From the NCBI GenBank assembly GCA_022559845.1, contig CM040123.1, positions 295,542,642 through 295,606,641 on the forward strand: a stretch of 64,000 bases of DNA. The letters run 5' to 3'. The notes below the pieces were generated by a model that saw only the letters and a list, made by a program, of their open reading frames with translations, was not told the origin of the DNA and did not search any database. This stretch comes from Amorphophallus konjac (Eukaryota > Streptophyta > Magnoliopsida > Alismatales > Araceae). Within the stretch, counting starts at the first letter, position 1. The number at the start of each line of letters is the position of its first letter. The position numbers and the translations under genes were made by a program. Below, in pieces: positions 11,040 to 21,778 of the stretch.

Positions 11040-12640
11040 TGGTAGAATATTTAGGTGCAAGATTGAGATCTAGAGGGGGGTGAATAGATCTCCTCCAAAA
11101 ATTTCTTCAATTAAAACTCTCGCTATAAAATCATGCGGAAATAAAACTAGATGGCTCAAGCTAAATAGATGTTCTATTGCAGTTCACACTCGAAATCTTA
11201 GCAAGCACACTATGCTTGAGACTCTACTAAGAATGCAGACAACACTTCGCAGCTATGATGGATACGGACTGATAACACACAGAAGAACTTCAAAGAGTAA
11301 ATTCTCAGAAAGCCTGCGAAGAGGGATAGAAGATATGGAATTGGACAGTCATACAAACCACAGCGCATAGAGATTTTAGATGGTTCGGTCTACTACCACA
11401 TACCTACGTCCATCCCCCACTCAAAGTTGAGTGAGGCTTTCCGCTGACAAACAGCTTGAACCGCTGAGCATCATAGCTTTCTTACACCGCTGAGCAACAT
11501 AGCTTGCTATCCACTGAGCCTTACAGCTTTGCTAACCCAAGGAATCAATACTTGCTGCTGAGCCTCACAGCTTGCTGAAGAACAAGAAATAACAAAAACC
11601 AAAGCAAAAGAAACAAAGATGAAAACGGAAAGAATATAGCTCTCAAAGGAGCAACTTGGCTTGGATCTGATCTAGAGGCCAACACTTATTTCATCTTCAA
11701 GACGCTCTGGCTGCTTCTTGATCACTCTTCTCTATCTCCTACTCTCCCTTCTTCTTCCTCTACTACGAGCTCTTTCTCTCTCTAACTACTCTCTCTTTTC
11801 TTCTGATCTCACGCTCACTGGCTCGCCTTCCACTTCTCTAGTGGTCTCTCTTTCTCATATGGCTACACTTCTTTCCTAGGCAACACTAATTCAATTCTTC
11901 TCTTCGCAACACTCCTCTCTTGGCAGCCTTCTTTTTCAACTCTCTTCAGTCGCAGCCCCATTTTCCCCTTTTATAGAACAGGGTATCGAAAAGATGAAAG
12001 GGACTGTGAATTAATTTCAGCCACATGGAATTTGGATAGTTCCCAATCATTGGGCTCTCTGGAGTTTTGCCACATGGGCATGTCTTTCCGCGCCAAAGGG
12101 TTCTCTCGATATGATTGGCTCAGTGTCAGATAAAATGTATTTAAGTGTAATACACCCTTGAGCGCATATGTCAATATTAAGAGATCACGTGCCCTGAAAG
12201 TGCTTCACTGCTTTAGTTCGATATGTTTGCCTGCTAAGTGTTTGCTTCTATCACTTGAGTGTAGCTGCTGCCTATCTTCTGTGTTCATCAGATTGTCAAC
12301 CTTAGCTGCATTGAGATATTCTCAGCCTCTCTTCTTTTCTGCTATTTCTCATGCGTAGAAATCCCAACTGGTTCTTCTTCTTCTCTAATTTTGACTTTTC
12401 TAGGCATGACCCACTGAACACTGGCTCTCAAGTGCCTTCATATGCTACTCGTGCTTGAAGGACACCATATAGCTTCAGTTCATTTCTTTGGAGTATGCTT
12501 GATAAAAGGAACTTGACGACTAGAACTATAGATTTTGATGGAAAGGACTGTAGGAAAAAGAACTTGACGACTGGAACTACGGAACTTGATAGAAAGAGTT
12601 TCAAAATTTGATAAAAAGAACTCGACGACTGCGAGATGAT
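11040..12640 (-). mobile_element. S1 5' LTR (right limit uncertain)
   Basis: The end next to the PBS is clear (minus strand ...ATTCTACCA). Inside are the GAGGGGGGTGAATAGATCT block at 11075, repeated GCTGAGC..AYAGCTT motifs (11455-11580), and a minus-strand TATAAAAG at 11976-11969. The same blocks occur in the S2 LTR at 56057-57999. The outer end was not found; 12640 is an estimate beyond the TATA box. No ORF is supported. Confidence 0.5.
12500..12635. repeat. Short direct repeats (GAACTTGACGACT)
   Basis: GAACTTGACGACTAGAACTA near 12510 recurs as GAACTTGACGACTGGAACTA near 12560 and GAACTCGACGACTGCGAG near 12619, with intervening GATAAAAG or GATAGAAAG. It is a small diverged tandem repeat near the outer part of the S1 LTR. 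Confidence 0.6.
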
Positions 12641-12649
12641 CCCCCATAC

Positions 12650-13995
12650 CCTTAGGCTATCTTCATTGCATGGAAATTACTTAGGAATTGTTCTAATGCT
12701 TTATTAACCCCTAAGATTTGAGGATAGGTTCCTACCTTTGAAGTGTTAAACTGACGGCTCGGTGATGAGATCCACACCCCAGATTCTCTTAAGCAATTCC
12801 CCTTCATCCCAAGGTACTGCAGGATCATCCTCCACATGTCGGATCGTCCACCTTGTGCCGGATCGTCCTCCCACGCAGAGTCAAGGTCCCCCACTCACTC
12901 TCACTCAAGAAGGACCGTAGATAGTGGATAGTTGAAGAGAATGGTTGCTAAAGGCTTACCACCCACAAAACTCACCTCCTTATATAGATTTCAAGCCTCC
13001 CTAGTGTTTGTCCACGACCCAGAAGGCTTAGTCGAGCTCCCAAGGTCGCTGGTTGAAGAGAGGTTAAGGCTATGCACCTCTTTGGTTTGAGCAGACGCGA
13101 CACTTCGATTACCTGGTCATAAATGCGGTTGGACACGCTCTTCTGTTGAGATTTGGGTTCAAACATCTTCAGATGAAGTCGAGAGGACTTCCAGATCTAA
13201 CCTTGGGATGTAGTTTTATCAAATTTTATCAACCCTAGCATGAGTTATGATTTTCGCAAGATTAAAATTTATTCTCCCCCATTCCAGTCGTGACCTTTCG
13301 GTAGCCCGAGGTAATTCTGGTATATCTCTAGTACCTACGCAGAATTTTGTCTCGACCTGAACATAGAAGATGTATCTAAATTCGAGATTATGGCCTTGGT
13401 TTCAGGTCATTTAGTTATCTACAAACGAAGTTATGAATTTCTAATTATTTACGTGAGAATTCTTTCAACAGTCACAACTCTCCCTGACAGTTGGTGACAT
13501 AAGGGCTCAAAACCTCGGGTTCTGGTGCGAATTGAGTTTCCATCTCAACGGAAGAGTTTGGGTTAAGGGCCCAAGCATTCTAATGGACCGAATTTTATCC
13601 CATTTGGATAACTGTGGGCCAAAATATCATTATTTTAACAGGTGATAGTGTTTACTGTAATTGTTTCGACCTATTATCATGAACTCCCTCTTATCCCCTA
13701 TTAGACCTATTTTCCAGAAGTTATACTCTTCATCTAAGTTGTTCTTTACCCAATAGCCGTTTCATGGGCTTTTGTTTCACCTAATTCCGATCATCCAAGG
13801 TTTATTTATGAAATCCTTAAAGAGCCTTCAATAATCTATTTAGAACAGTTGCGTCGACCTGCCTTAACAGTGCGTCGACCTGATTTAGCTACACAGCAAC
13901 CCATACTTTGCATTCTTCATCTGCTATGTCGACCCACCTTTTAGAGTGAGTCGACCCTGGAGAAGGGAAAATTAGTGGCCCAATAAACACACGAT
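12650..13995. other. Unassigned non-coding DNA with GTCGACC motifs
   Basis: I recognise no protein. An 80-codon minus-strand ORF (12894-12652) has no motif I know. Near the right end, GCGTCGACCTG occurs twice (13851 and 13871), then TGTCGACCCACC and GAGTCGACCCTGG (13926-13954), recalling the GGGTCGACCC palindromes at 55.2-55.4 kb. This may be the remains of another LTR truncated by T0. Confidence 0.4.
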
Positions 13996-14592
13996 TGAGA
14001 GCGGCCCAACTAGGTCCAACCCGACCCAAATAGGCAGAGCTCTCCAAGTGATAGCCCCAATAACGGGCCCACTTATCTTAAAAGCCCAAAGTCATTTTGA
14101 CCAATACTTCCTAGGTGGCCTCTCGGTCCAAGAGTCCGGGCAATTGTCAAGCGGGAAGAGCCTAATTGGTGCCCGAGCGTAACTGAACTAGGGAAGATCG
14201 GGAGTCGATGAAGGGGGAGACCAAACGATTGGCCCCGAAACGGCCGAGTAACACCCCCTATACTCTCCGGCTTCTCTGAGCTCCCTAACGGAGGAGAGCA
14301 CTATATAAACCAAGGGAAACCCTCCGATAATAAAGCGAGGTGATCCTGAGTACTCAACACCACACCCACTGGTGGAGAGCGATCTCGTGCCTTTCACTCT
14401 TTTCTCCTACTCCTTTTCCACCTACGCTCTATCACTTCGCTGACTTAAGCATCAGAGGATTTTCCCTAGGGTATCAACCCTGGGCTCCTCTGACCCGTTT
14501 CCCTCTTTGCAGATCCTCAATCGTGGTAACAATGACACAGGTTCATCCAAGATCATGTAGCTCAGGACACAGTGCGAGATCACCCCTCTTCA
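13996..14592 (+). mobile_element. T0 5' LTR (Tat family)
   Basis: The end is well defined: ...CCCCTCTTCA, followed across the E1 insertion by CTGGCGTCGTCTGTGGG at 45898. It matches the T2 LTR at 59156-59907 in many blocks (CAACTAGGTCCA, GGGCCCACTTA, a TATATAAA box at 14302-14309, GACTTAAGCATCAGAGG). The start TGAGAGCGGCCC is inferred from where T0/T2 similarity begins. Confidence 0.75.
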
Positions 14593-14593
14593 T

Positions 14594-16476
14594 TGTAGAT
14601 ATGTTTTTTCCCTCCCTAACTCAAAATATGAAATGTGCTAAAGGGGGAAAAGAGTGAATGTGTGTGTGTGAGTGAATAGCATGAAAAAGACAAACAATGC
14701 AAGCAATGAATCACTCACAGGCATGGACAAGTTATGATCACCACCAAGGTATTAAGTGCAAGGAGAGGGCACCACATATCTTGGAAAGGGGAGATGGATG
14801 AGGACACTCGCCCAATGATGCAACGCTAGAATATGATAAAGACGGTCCGCTGGAGATCGCTTGAAGGACGTAGATGGCCGAACGATAGACCGTCTCCAAC
14901 GCTGAAGTAGGAACATGGGAAAAGGCCTAACAGTGAGGCTAAACGGTCTGCAGTCGGCCGCACATAGGATCCAGACGGTCTGAGTATGGCCGCAAACCCC
15001 ATTAGATGGTCTGAAATGAACCGCATAGAAACTCCAGATCCCAAGCCATGGGACTTAATCCTCTACACCTTCTGGCTGGCAAGAGGGGATGTGCGTCATC
15101 CTAGAACTCCTGTTGACCTGCAAAACAACACAAATGACCAGAAAAATGCAACCCAAGTGAGTTTATGAAGTGTAATATCTATGAAAACGAATGGAAAACT
15201 AAACACATAAATGGAATGGGGGATACCTGGGGGTTGGGTTTTTAAACCCCTATGGGGTGAGGAAAAGCAACAGGAAGGTGATGAATGTGAAGATGATAGT
15301 GAAAAAATGTGGGAGAAAGTGAAAGAAAAAATGACGATGCGAGAATGAACAAACAATGAAGAATGACTAAATGAAGACACTAAACACCGAAGACTCGAAC
15401 TACTCCCTTAACCGAAGGCTTGGCAGACGTGGAAAGCCTTCTTCCCTGGCTAGAACTCGCTCAAGAAAGCGGCAGCACTTCGATGCGAAATCCAAACCCC
15501 CCCCCTTTCGAGCTTGGACTAAGGGTGCTATTTATAGACCCTTGAAAGTCCACTCAAAAATGAGGATTTTCCAGAGAGAATTAGGCTGAGATTCTTTAGG
15601 ATAAAACATAGATAATATCACCAACTTTCACTAGCATCAAACGGAACCCAATTTGGTCAAGAATCCATAGAGAAATTCAAGGATGAAGCAGCTAACTTGA
15701 CCACAGATGGAGAGAGAAAAATCCGTTTAAGCAAGGGTTTTAGCCTCATATGCTGTCAATCGATGGGCCGCCCACCCATATAAACGGTCCAATCGACAAC
15801 CGCCTACAAGGTGTCGGTGAAAAATAATAAATAAGATAAATAAAGCCTTTTATCCAATGAACAGACCGACTTAACCGGCGTAGGACTCTCAGAAAGAAAA
15901 CTATCTTTCGATGGACCGCCCAAAGAATTGAAACGGCCCATCGTGAGGCTGCCTCACAGATGTTAGTGGAAAATCAGAAATAATGAGATAAATAGCTATT
16001 TATCGAGAAAACAGATCAAATTAGGACTCTGGCTTAAAAACGGTCACTTGATGGGCCGCCCGACCAGTTCAAACGGTCTAATGCTAGACCGCTTATCTCG
16101 TGTTGGTGGAAATTAAGAAAAAACATGATAAATAGCCATTTATTCAGAAGTTAACCCGCTGGGCGACAAAAACGGCCTTACTATAGACTGCTGGCCTTGA
16201 TAAACGGTCTATCGCTAGACCGCTTTCAAGCTGGATAGTAGAAAATAATAAAATGGGATAAATAAGCCTATTTACACCCAAGACCAAGTTAAATCAAAGC
16301 CCATTAAGCCCAAACTTGAGAAATTTGAGAGCGAACCCAGCCAGAGAGGAAAGTATCCATAAAATAAGCCCAAAGAAATGCCTAAACATGGCCCAATGAG
16401 TAATGGACAACTTGAGGCATCGAAAATAAGGGTAAGAAAAATGACTCAACTCACTGGCAAAAAATGGGTGTCAACA
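14594..16476 (-). mobile_element. E1 3' LTR
   Basis: It lies immediately inside the TTCAT duplication. A minus-strand TATAAATA is at 15536-15529. It carries several ACGGTC...GACCG dyads, for example CGGTCTATCGCTAGACCG near 16205-16222. Plus-strand ORFs across it (such as 15371-15589) lack any recognisable domain and recur only as decayed LTR copies. Confidence 0.88.
15755..16230. repeat. GGTC/GACC dyad array in E1 3' LTR
   Basis: Repeated modules AAACGGTC/CGGCC...(A)GACCGC and the related GATGGGCCGCCC occur about every 60-150 bp. The best is a perfect 7-bp stem with a 4-base loop at about 16205-16222. The equivalent array is at 45165-45650 in the other LTR. Confidence 0.75.
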
Positions 16477-16480
16477 GATG

Positions 16481-16489
16481 CCCCTCCTT
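16481..16489 (-). other. E1 polypurine tract
   Basis: On the minus strand AAGGAGGGG, followed by CATC and the LTR start TGTTGACACCC. A purine run in this place fixes the E1 orientation as minus. Confidence 0.75.
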
Positions 16490-16490
16490 A

Positions 16491-17480
16491 ACGTCCTCTT
16501 TGTAGGGGAGCGAGCGGAGGTGAAGCAAAAGCGAAATGGAACATGGAGATGAAGCGGAAATGAAGCGGAGCGGACTGAAAAGTGGGTGTTAAGGTAGAAG
16601 ACACCCGTTTCCTCGCCAACAAACGATAAGAATCTTCCAGAAAACTCTAAACCAAACACGGGGAATGCTCGAACCAAAATGACACAAGTCTGGAGAAACT
16701 AACTAAATAAAAGGAGGGAGAAACAGGCAACCTCATCAGGGGACATAATCCACAACCAATGAGGGACTCAAAATGAGCAGTAAAAAGTAAAGAAGTAGGC
16801 TAAAACCTCCCGACGGGGAGTCTTAGTCAATCAAACTAGGTGAACAGACCAGAGAAAATCTTCCAACTCTGAGTGGAATGGTTTCTCTTACCCACAACCA
16901 TGAACGCATAATTATCCATCATAAATTGGACACTTTCAGACAGACCATGGGACATGGATGCTCAAAGATGCGTATGATGCATGCTCGGCTAAAATAAAAG
17001 AAATCATCAAAACGAATGCAAAGAAAGCCATAAAATAAAAAATACTTGAGAATAATATTACTAGACTGGACTAACCAGGGTTAGGACACTATCTGCAACC
17101 ACGGCGTGCAAGATAGAACCATCGTCCCCCAATTCTCCCAATCTAACGACCTATCCGATGATTAAGCACGTGGACCTACATCATCATCATTTTTGTTATA
17201 GGGGAACATCAGATCCTGGAACACGTGAATGATCAGTCGGTTCTAGAGATAATATAATATAGATACCATATAGTAATGCATTAAGGGACATAGGGTACAG
17301 AATACTTACTTGACTTACCTGACCCGGATCATGGAAGTGGAATGATGCTGCAAGAGATCATGAACAGAGTTTTGCAATCACATATATCATGAGATAATCA
17401 GTTCAAAGGATTTATCAATTAGGCACATAATGCAGCAAAGACAAGGCTAAAAAGGATCATTCATTATTTCAACAAATAAA
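16491..17480. other. E1 3' region, no gene seen
   Basis: I see no supported coding sequence here. It is ordinary mixed-composition element DNA between the 3' LTR/PPT and the first dyad cluster. Confidence 0.5.
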
Positions 17481-17705
17481 TGGTCCAAATCTGACCGTCG
17501 TAAGTTAAGAACGGTTCAAACAGGACCGCATAGGTTAATAGAATTTGAATTTTCAGTCATCCCCGAAAACAGCCTTGTATGAAACCGCCAAAAAAATAGG
17601 CGGTCATGATTTGACAGTTCAAATGTAGGCAGTTCATTATACATAAACGGTCTTAACCAGGCCACCTAACAGTGAAACGGTCTATCGCTAGACCGCTTTT
17701 AGACT
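17480..17705. repeat. GGTC/GACC dyad array, E1 3' region
   Basis: Modules include AATGGTCCAAATCTGACCG, GAACGGTTCAAACAGGACCG, GGCGGTCATGATTTGACAG and AAACGGTCTTAACCAGGCC. A perfect CGGTCTATCGCTAGACCG at 17678-17695 is identical to one in the E1 LTR. Confidence 0.75.
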
Positions 17706-18150
17706 GTCGATTTCAAAAAAAAAGGAAATCGACTCCTCCATCATCTTCTTCCTCCCTCACCGTAACTGACGAAGAACGGAAGAGGAAGCTCACACCCCCT
17801 CCCCCGGCCTTCACTCCCCATTCTACATCCCCAAGCCTAGAACCTCCCTCCCCCTCTTCTCATTCCCCAGTTCATGCACTTCAAACACCAAGCACGTCGA
17901 ATGGCTCGTGAGGGAGAAGCCGTCCCGACATCACTGGTAAACCCCCCAGAAGAGACAGTGCCGCCGCTAGAGGCAGCCGTGGAGGGAGCCCACTGCCCAC
18001 GGTTGAAGACGGGGCGACGGCAATCGTCGCCGGGGCAACTGAAGACATCGGAGCACCACTAGAGGCGGTGGCAACGGCGGTGGAACGGCCGACAAGGACC
18101 TCCGAGGTAGGCCCAAAACTACCCCCAATTCCTTGTTTTAGTCCATGCAT
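17706..18150 (+). other. Ser/Pro-rich open stretch, function unknown
   Basis: Two overlapping plus-strand frames (17672-17911 and 17874-18062) are rich in Ser, Pro and basic residues, with no domain I recognise. They lie on the same strand as the plant-mobile-domain pseudogene that follows and could be decayed upstream exon material, but low-complexity composition alone would also give this. I treat it as unproven. Confidence 0.25.
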
Positions 18151-18239
18151 GTGGGTTTAGAGGGATGAGAGGGGTCACAGCACCCCTTATGATTGACTCT
18201 AGGGCCCTTTGAGCCATTAACAAAGGTGGGGAGAAGGGT

Positions 18240-18672
18240 TGGGCGCCGTCGGTTACGGCGAATAGAAAACAGTCGTAATAGGGACCGCCTAAGAAAGAAA
18301 CAGTCCACATAGGACCGTTCCATGGGACAAAACAGTCCAAACCAAACCGCCGAAAAGGCTAGAACGGTCCACGGGTGACCGCTCAACAGCATATGAACCG
18401 GTGGGGTAAACACGGTCTAAAGTAGACCGCTCAGGGAACCAGACGGTCCCCCTGTGACCGTCTAACAGTTGAACTGTGGTGAACAAAATGGTCTCTAACA
18501 GACCGTCCATTAGGCCAAACGGTCAAAGGGTGACCGTGTAGGTTAAGATCAACGGGAAGGCTCCTGGGGAATGGAAAACGGTCCAGTGGGGACCGCTGAC
18601 GATTCAAACAGTCAATCAGAGACCGTTGGAGGGGTTAAACACTGTCCTGAGGAGACCGCTTACTTGACAGAC
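18240..18672. repeat. Dense GGTC/GACC dyad array, E1 3' region
   Basis: This is the densest cluster: about twelve modules in 430 bp, such as GAACGGTCCACGGGTGACCG, CACGGTCTAAAGTAGACCG, AGACGGTCCCCCTGTGACCG, AATGGTCTCTAACAGACCG, AAACGGTCAAAGGGTGACCG and AAACGGTCCAGTGGGGACCG. The arms are constant while the 4-8 base centres differ. It ends just upstream of the first mobile-domain gene remnant. Confidence 0.85.
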
Positions 18673-19476
18673 TATATTTTTTTATTATTTTATTATTTTA
18701 TTTTTATTTATTGCAATGCATGACTTATTATGAACTAAGTGATTGATGCAAATTGTTTAAAAGTATGTAGGGAAAGCGTCGGACCCGGATCTCATGGCTC
18801 CAGGTCCGTGTAGTGTACCTAGCACTACCGGACTTCTAGCGGGAGCGACTGGTAGCCATGGGATTCGGAGAGTTCCTCGGCATGAGGTTGCTCGGCTCGA
18901 CACCGCCCTCCTATACGCACTGCATGACCATGGGACCCGGTCAGCTGCGTGTTCCTCTTCCCGTGGGCCCACATGGTCCCGACGCTCAAGGACGTGGCGC
19001 GCATCATCGGCCTGCGCGTGCACAGGATGCCGGTGAGCGGGAGGACTTTCACCGACTACAGAGAGCTGGCCCAGAGTCTGCTAGGCCTGGAGCTATAGAG
19101 GCAGGAGCATCAGTCGATGATCCTGCTGAGGGCGAGGCTATAGGAGGGCCTCGGCCTGAGAGGAGCTTGAATCGCTACCGGAGAGCTGCAAGAGCAGCAC
19201 ATGGGATGGCTCGTGGATCAGGCCCGGGAGCGCGTAGTAGCCGGGCCTGGACCTGAGGTGGACATCGTCCTCCGGAGGTTCCCGATGCTGCTATTTGGCA
19301 AGTTGTTGTTCGCTACCCGGGCGGATGGGGTTAGCTGCCGACTGTTGCCCCTGCTGGGGGAGGTGGACTGCGTCGGTGACTACACCTGGGGGGCAGCGGT
19401 GCTCTCCTTCCTGTTCGACACTCTCAGCTCCACGAGCCGACGCACCATGCTCGGTGGATTCTCTCCACTACTTCAG

Positions 19477-19564
19477 GTACGACTCGATTCCTAAAATGCT
19501 TATGCAATTGCTATCTCCATATGATTTCTTGAATTCTAGATGCTGACATTTTGATGCAATGCAG
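19477..19564 (+). other. Intron 1 of the PMD pseudogene
   Basis: Donor TTCAG|GTACGA and acceptor ATGCAATGCAG|GTGTGG. Removing it joins GGFSPLLQ to VWA.VYLPGVGR, which is the order seen in PMD proteins. Confidence 0.6.
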
Positions 19565-19726
19565 GTGTGGGCCTAGGTGTACCTCCCCGGAGTGGGGAGA
19601 GGTGATGAGACGTACCATGACCGACTGCCCATCACGGGACAGTGGACAACACCACGAGAGGTGGGCTCCCAGCATCGTCAGGTCCAGATGATCCAGGATG
19701 ACCTCGACGCCCTTCCCTACACCTCA

Positions 19727-19800
19727 GTAAGATCTAAACCTAAGCTTTGTGTAAAATGCAACTATATGCTTATGTGCTAACGCAACTACCTACTTGACAG
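19727..19800 (+). other. Intron 2 of the PMD pseudogene
   Basis: Donor CCTCA|GTAAGATC and acceptor TACTTGACAG|GTCCGG. Removing it joins DDLDALPYTS to VRWTPYQGEGHEG in frame. Confidence 0.65.
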
Positions 19801-21299
19801 GTCCGGTGGACACCCTACCAGGGAGAGGGGCACGAGGGCCAGCCATGGGTGGTGGAGGCCCTAGCGTACGCGGGATGAGACATCTGGCTCCACTGCATGA
19901 ATGTGGTGGAGCCACTCCACTACCGGCTGGTCATGAGGACCATCGGCATCCACCAGGCGGAGGTCGAGTTCCCGGCTCGCGAGAAGTTGGAGGAGCGCAT
20001 CAGACGCCACGTTCACGGGCTAGCGGTGGAGATTGACTAGATCACCCGAGCAGCGGAGCAGATCCAAGATTGGACGAGACTTGGGCGAGCGGTGCGCGCC
20101 CGACCCGAGAGCGACGAGGCCTACCTCATGTCCTACGCCCGGTGCTATAGAGACTAGGTCTTCCATGGCGCTCGACGACCGGTACGACTCTAGACTCATG
20201 CTTTCTAATATGATTTTCATGATTACAATGCATTAACACTTGACGTTCTACATGCAGCTCGACCCCCAAGGATGGATTGCTGAGCTCCAGGGGTTACTCA
20301 ACTCTACCGTCTAGCAGCGGGACGAGCTTCGACTTTCTCTGGACCACCTGGTAAGCTTTACTCAACCTCAGACTTAAAATGATTATGATATGCTTTATGA
20401 AACTGACATGCCCCTATTGCAACGTGCTGAGGGAGTCCAGCGTCAGGGAGCTGACGTGCCATCCTCCTCCTCCCAGTCATCTGCAGATCGTGCTGAGCGG
20501 GATGAGGAGTTTGCTCGAGTAGTGGCACCAGCGGAGGAGGCCGGGGCCACACTCATCGAGAGGGTAAGTAAATAGCTGTACTTTCCTTTTTGTTGATTAT
20601 GATGATGAATGCAACTAGCTGATTATGATGTGTGTGTGCGTAGACGATCGAGCTAGCAGCGGCACTGAGTGAGGTCACTAGGCTGAGAGGGGAGATGGAG
20701 CGCAGCCGCTCGGTGGGGGTGACGGAGCTGGCACTCCTTCGTGCCGAGCTGGAGTGATTTTGGGCTGGGGCTGCGGAGATGGAGTGCATCCGGGAAGAGT
20801 GGGACCGGTCCCGACTCTAGGTGGCTAAGCTGGAGGGTGCTGTAGAGGCATATGAGCCGATGTATCAGAGGCCAGAGCGCAGCGGAGCCCCGAGTGGCAC
20901 GCATGGTACGTACGGTACGCACGGCTCCCATAGAGTGTACTTCACGAGTTTCTCCGGTCCCCATAGGAATGAGGAGGAGGAGCGACGCCGATGGCACAGA
21001 GAGGAGGCGAGCTCAGCGATGGCCCCACCATCAAAGAGGCACGAGGGCGCGGGTGAGAGTGGGGGTCCGGGAGAGGGACCGGCTTGATGTGTGATATGTG
21101 AATCATGTGCCTTTTGTTATAGATGTTGTGATATAGCATGTTTTCATTTTGTAAATAAATAGGTGTATGCTTGATGCTAACTATCTAAGAATAAATACGG
21201 GAGATTGAGCACGAGAGAGAGACGGAGAAACTTGAGAAAAGTGAACCAACAAAAGGAGTATGGTAGCAGAGATAGAGACAGTCGCTCAACAGGCCACTC

Positions 21300-21540
21300 C
21301 AAGGGATAGATGGTCTAGAATTAGACCGCTGAGGGTCGTCCTGCCACAAGCACATAGAAGATCTTAGACGGTCCCCCTTGGGCCGCATAAGTCAGATAGA
21401 CGGCTCTCCGTTGACCGTTGGAATTGAAAGATGGTCTTCCAAAGACCATCCAGGCTGCCAGAGAGACGAAGTGCGTGGAAGGTATAGAAACGGTCTTTTG
21501 ATGATCGTATTTAACCTCTTGCGACCGCGCGATAGGCCGC
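21300..21540. repeat. GGTC/GACC dyad array between the two E1 accessory genes
   Basis: Modules include GATGGTCTAGAATTAGACCG, AGACGGTCCCCCTTGGGCCG, AGACGGCTCTCCGTTGACCG, AGATGGTCTTCCAAAGACCA and AAACGGTCTTTTGATGATCG, at about 40-60 bp spacing. Confidence 0.75.
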
Positions 21541-21778
21541 GGATTAGGAAACTTGGTAGCTCCGATTAGGACTCTCTTGCAAAGTCCCAAACCATGGGTA
21601 AGGGATCCTAATCCATGATAAAGCCTATCCTAACCCATTTTGGAGCTATCCTACCTCAATCCTAGTGGGATTAGGCCAAGTGTTTGGGCTCTATAAGTAG
21701 GAGGCACCTTAAACTCATTTTTCGCACAACACCCCTTTTCTATGTCTTGAAAACCTTGCTAAACCTTCCCAAATCAGC

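Larger units (their letters stand above)
9102..12640 (-). mobile_element. S1: 5' part of a Sirevirus-like Ty1/copia element
   Basis: In minus-strand order there is an LTR (right limit uncertain, ending at 11040), an initiator-Met PBS, and a long gag with coiled-coil and zinc-knuckle parts. The element is cut at 9101-9106 where the Tk2 LTR begins; pol is absent. A long gag with several CCHC knuckles, and an LTR containing the GAGGGGGGTGAAT block, are typical of plant Sireviruses. The lineage call rests on those features only, because no pol is available. Confidence 0.7.
18790..21087 (+). pseudogene. Decayed spliced gene, plant mobile domain (PMD) protein
   Basis: Plus-strand frames near 18858-19090 give the PMD signature (MGFGEFL, ALLYALHDH, then FPWAHMVPTLKDVARIIGL and FTDYRELAQSLLGLEL). 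After a clear intron (19477-19564) comes VYLPGVGR; after a second (19727-19800) comes VRWTPYQGEGHEGQPWVVEALAYAG and WLHCMNVVEPL. Further introns near 20180-20256, 20352-20430 and 20572-20642 precede a Glu/Arg-rich coiled-coil-like tail ending at 21087. There are in-frame stops (19096, 19576, 19878, 20038, 20756 and others) and frameshifts near the start. PMD proteins are plant nuclear proteins often carried by transposons; the Arabidopsis relatives MAIN/MAIL1 affect silencing. It lies antisense to E1 in its 3' region. Confidence 0.72.

Noticed and set aside
15096..15380. Ser/Phe-rich 94-codon ORF (and its copy at 44471-44797) as a membrane or signal-peptide protein
   Set aside because: Both lie in E1 LTRs; the hydrophobic Ser-rich look comes from purine-rich DNA read in antisense and there is no other support.
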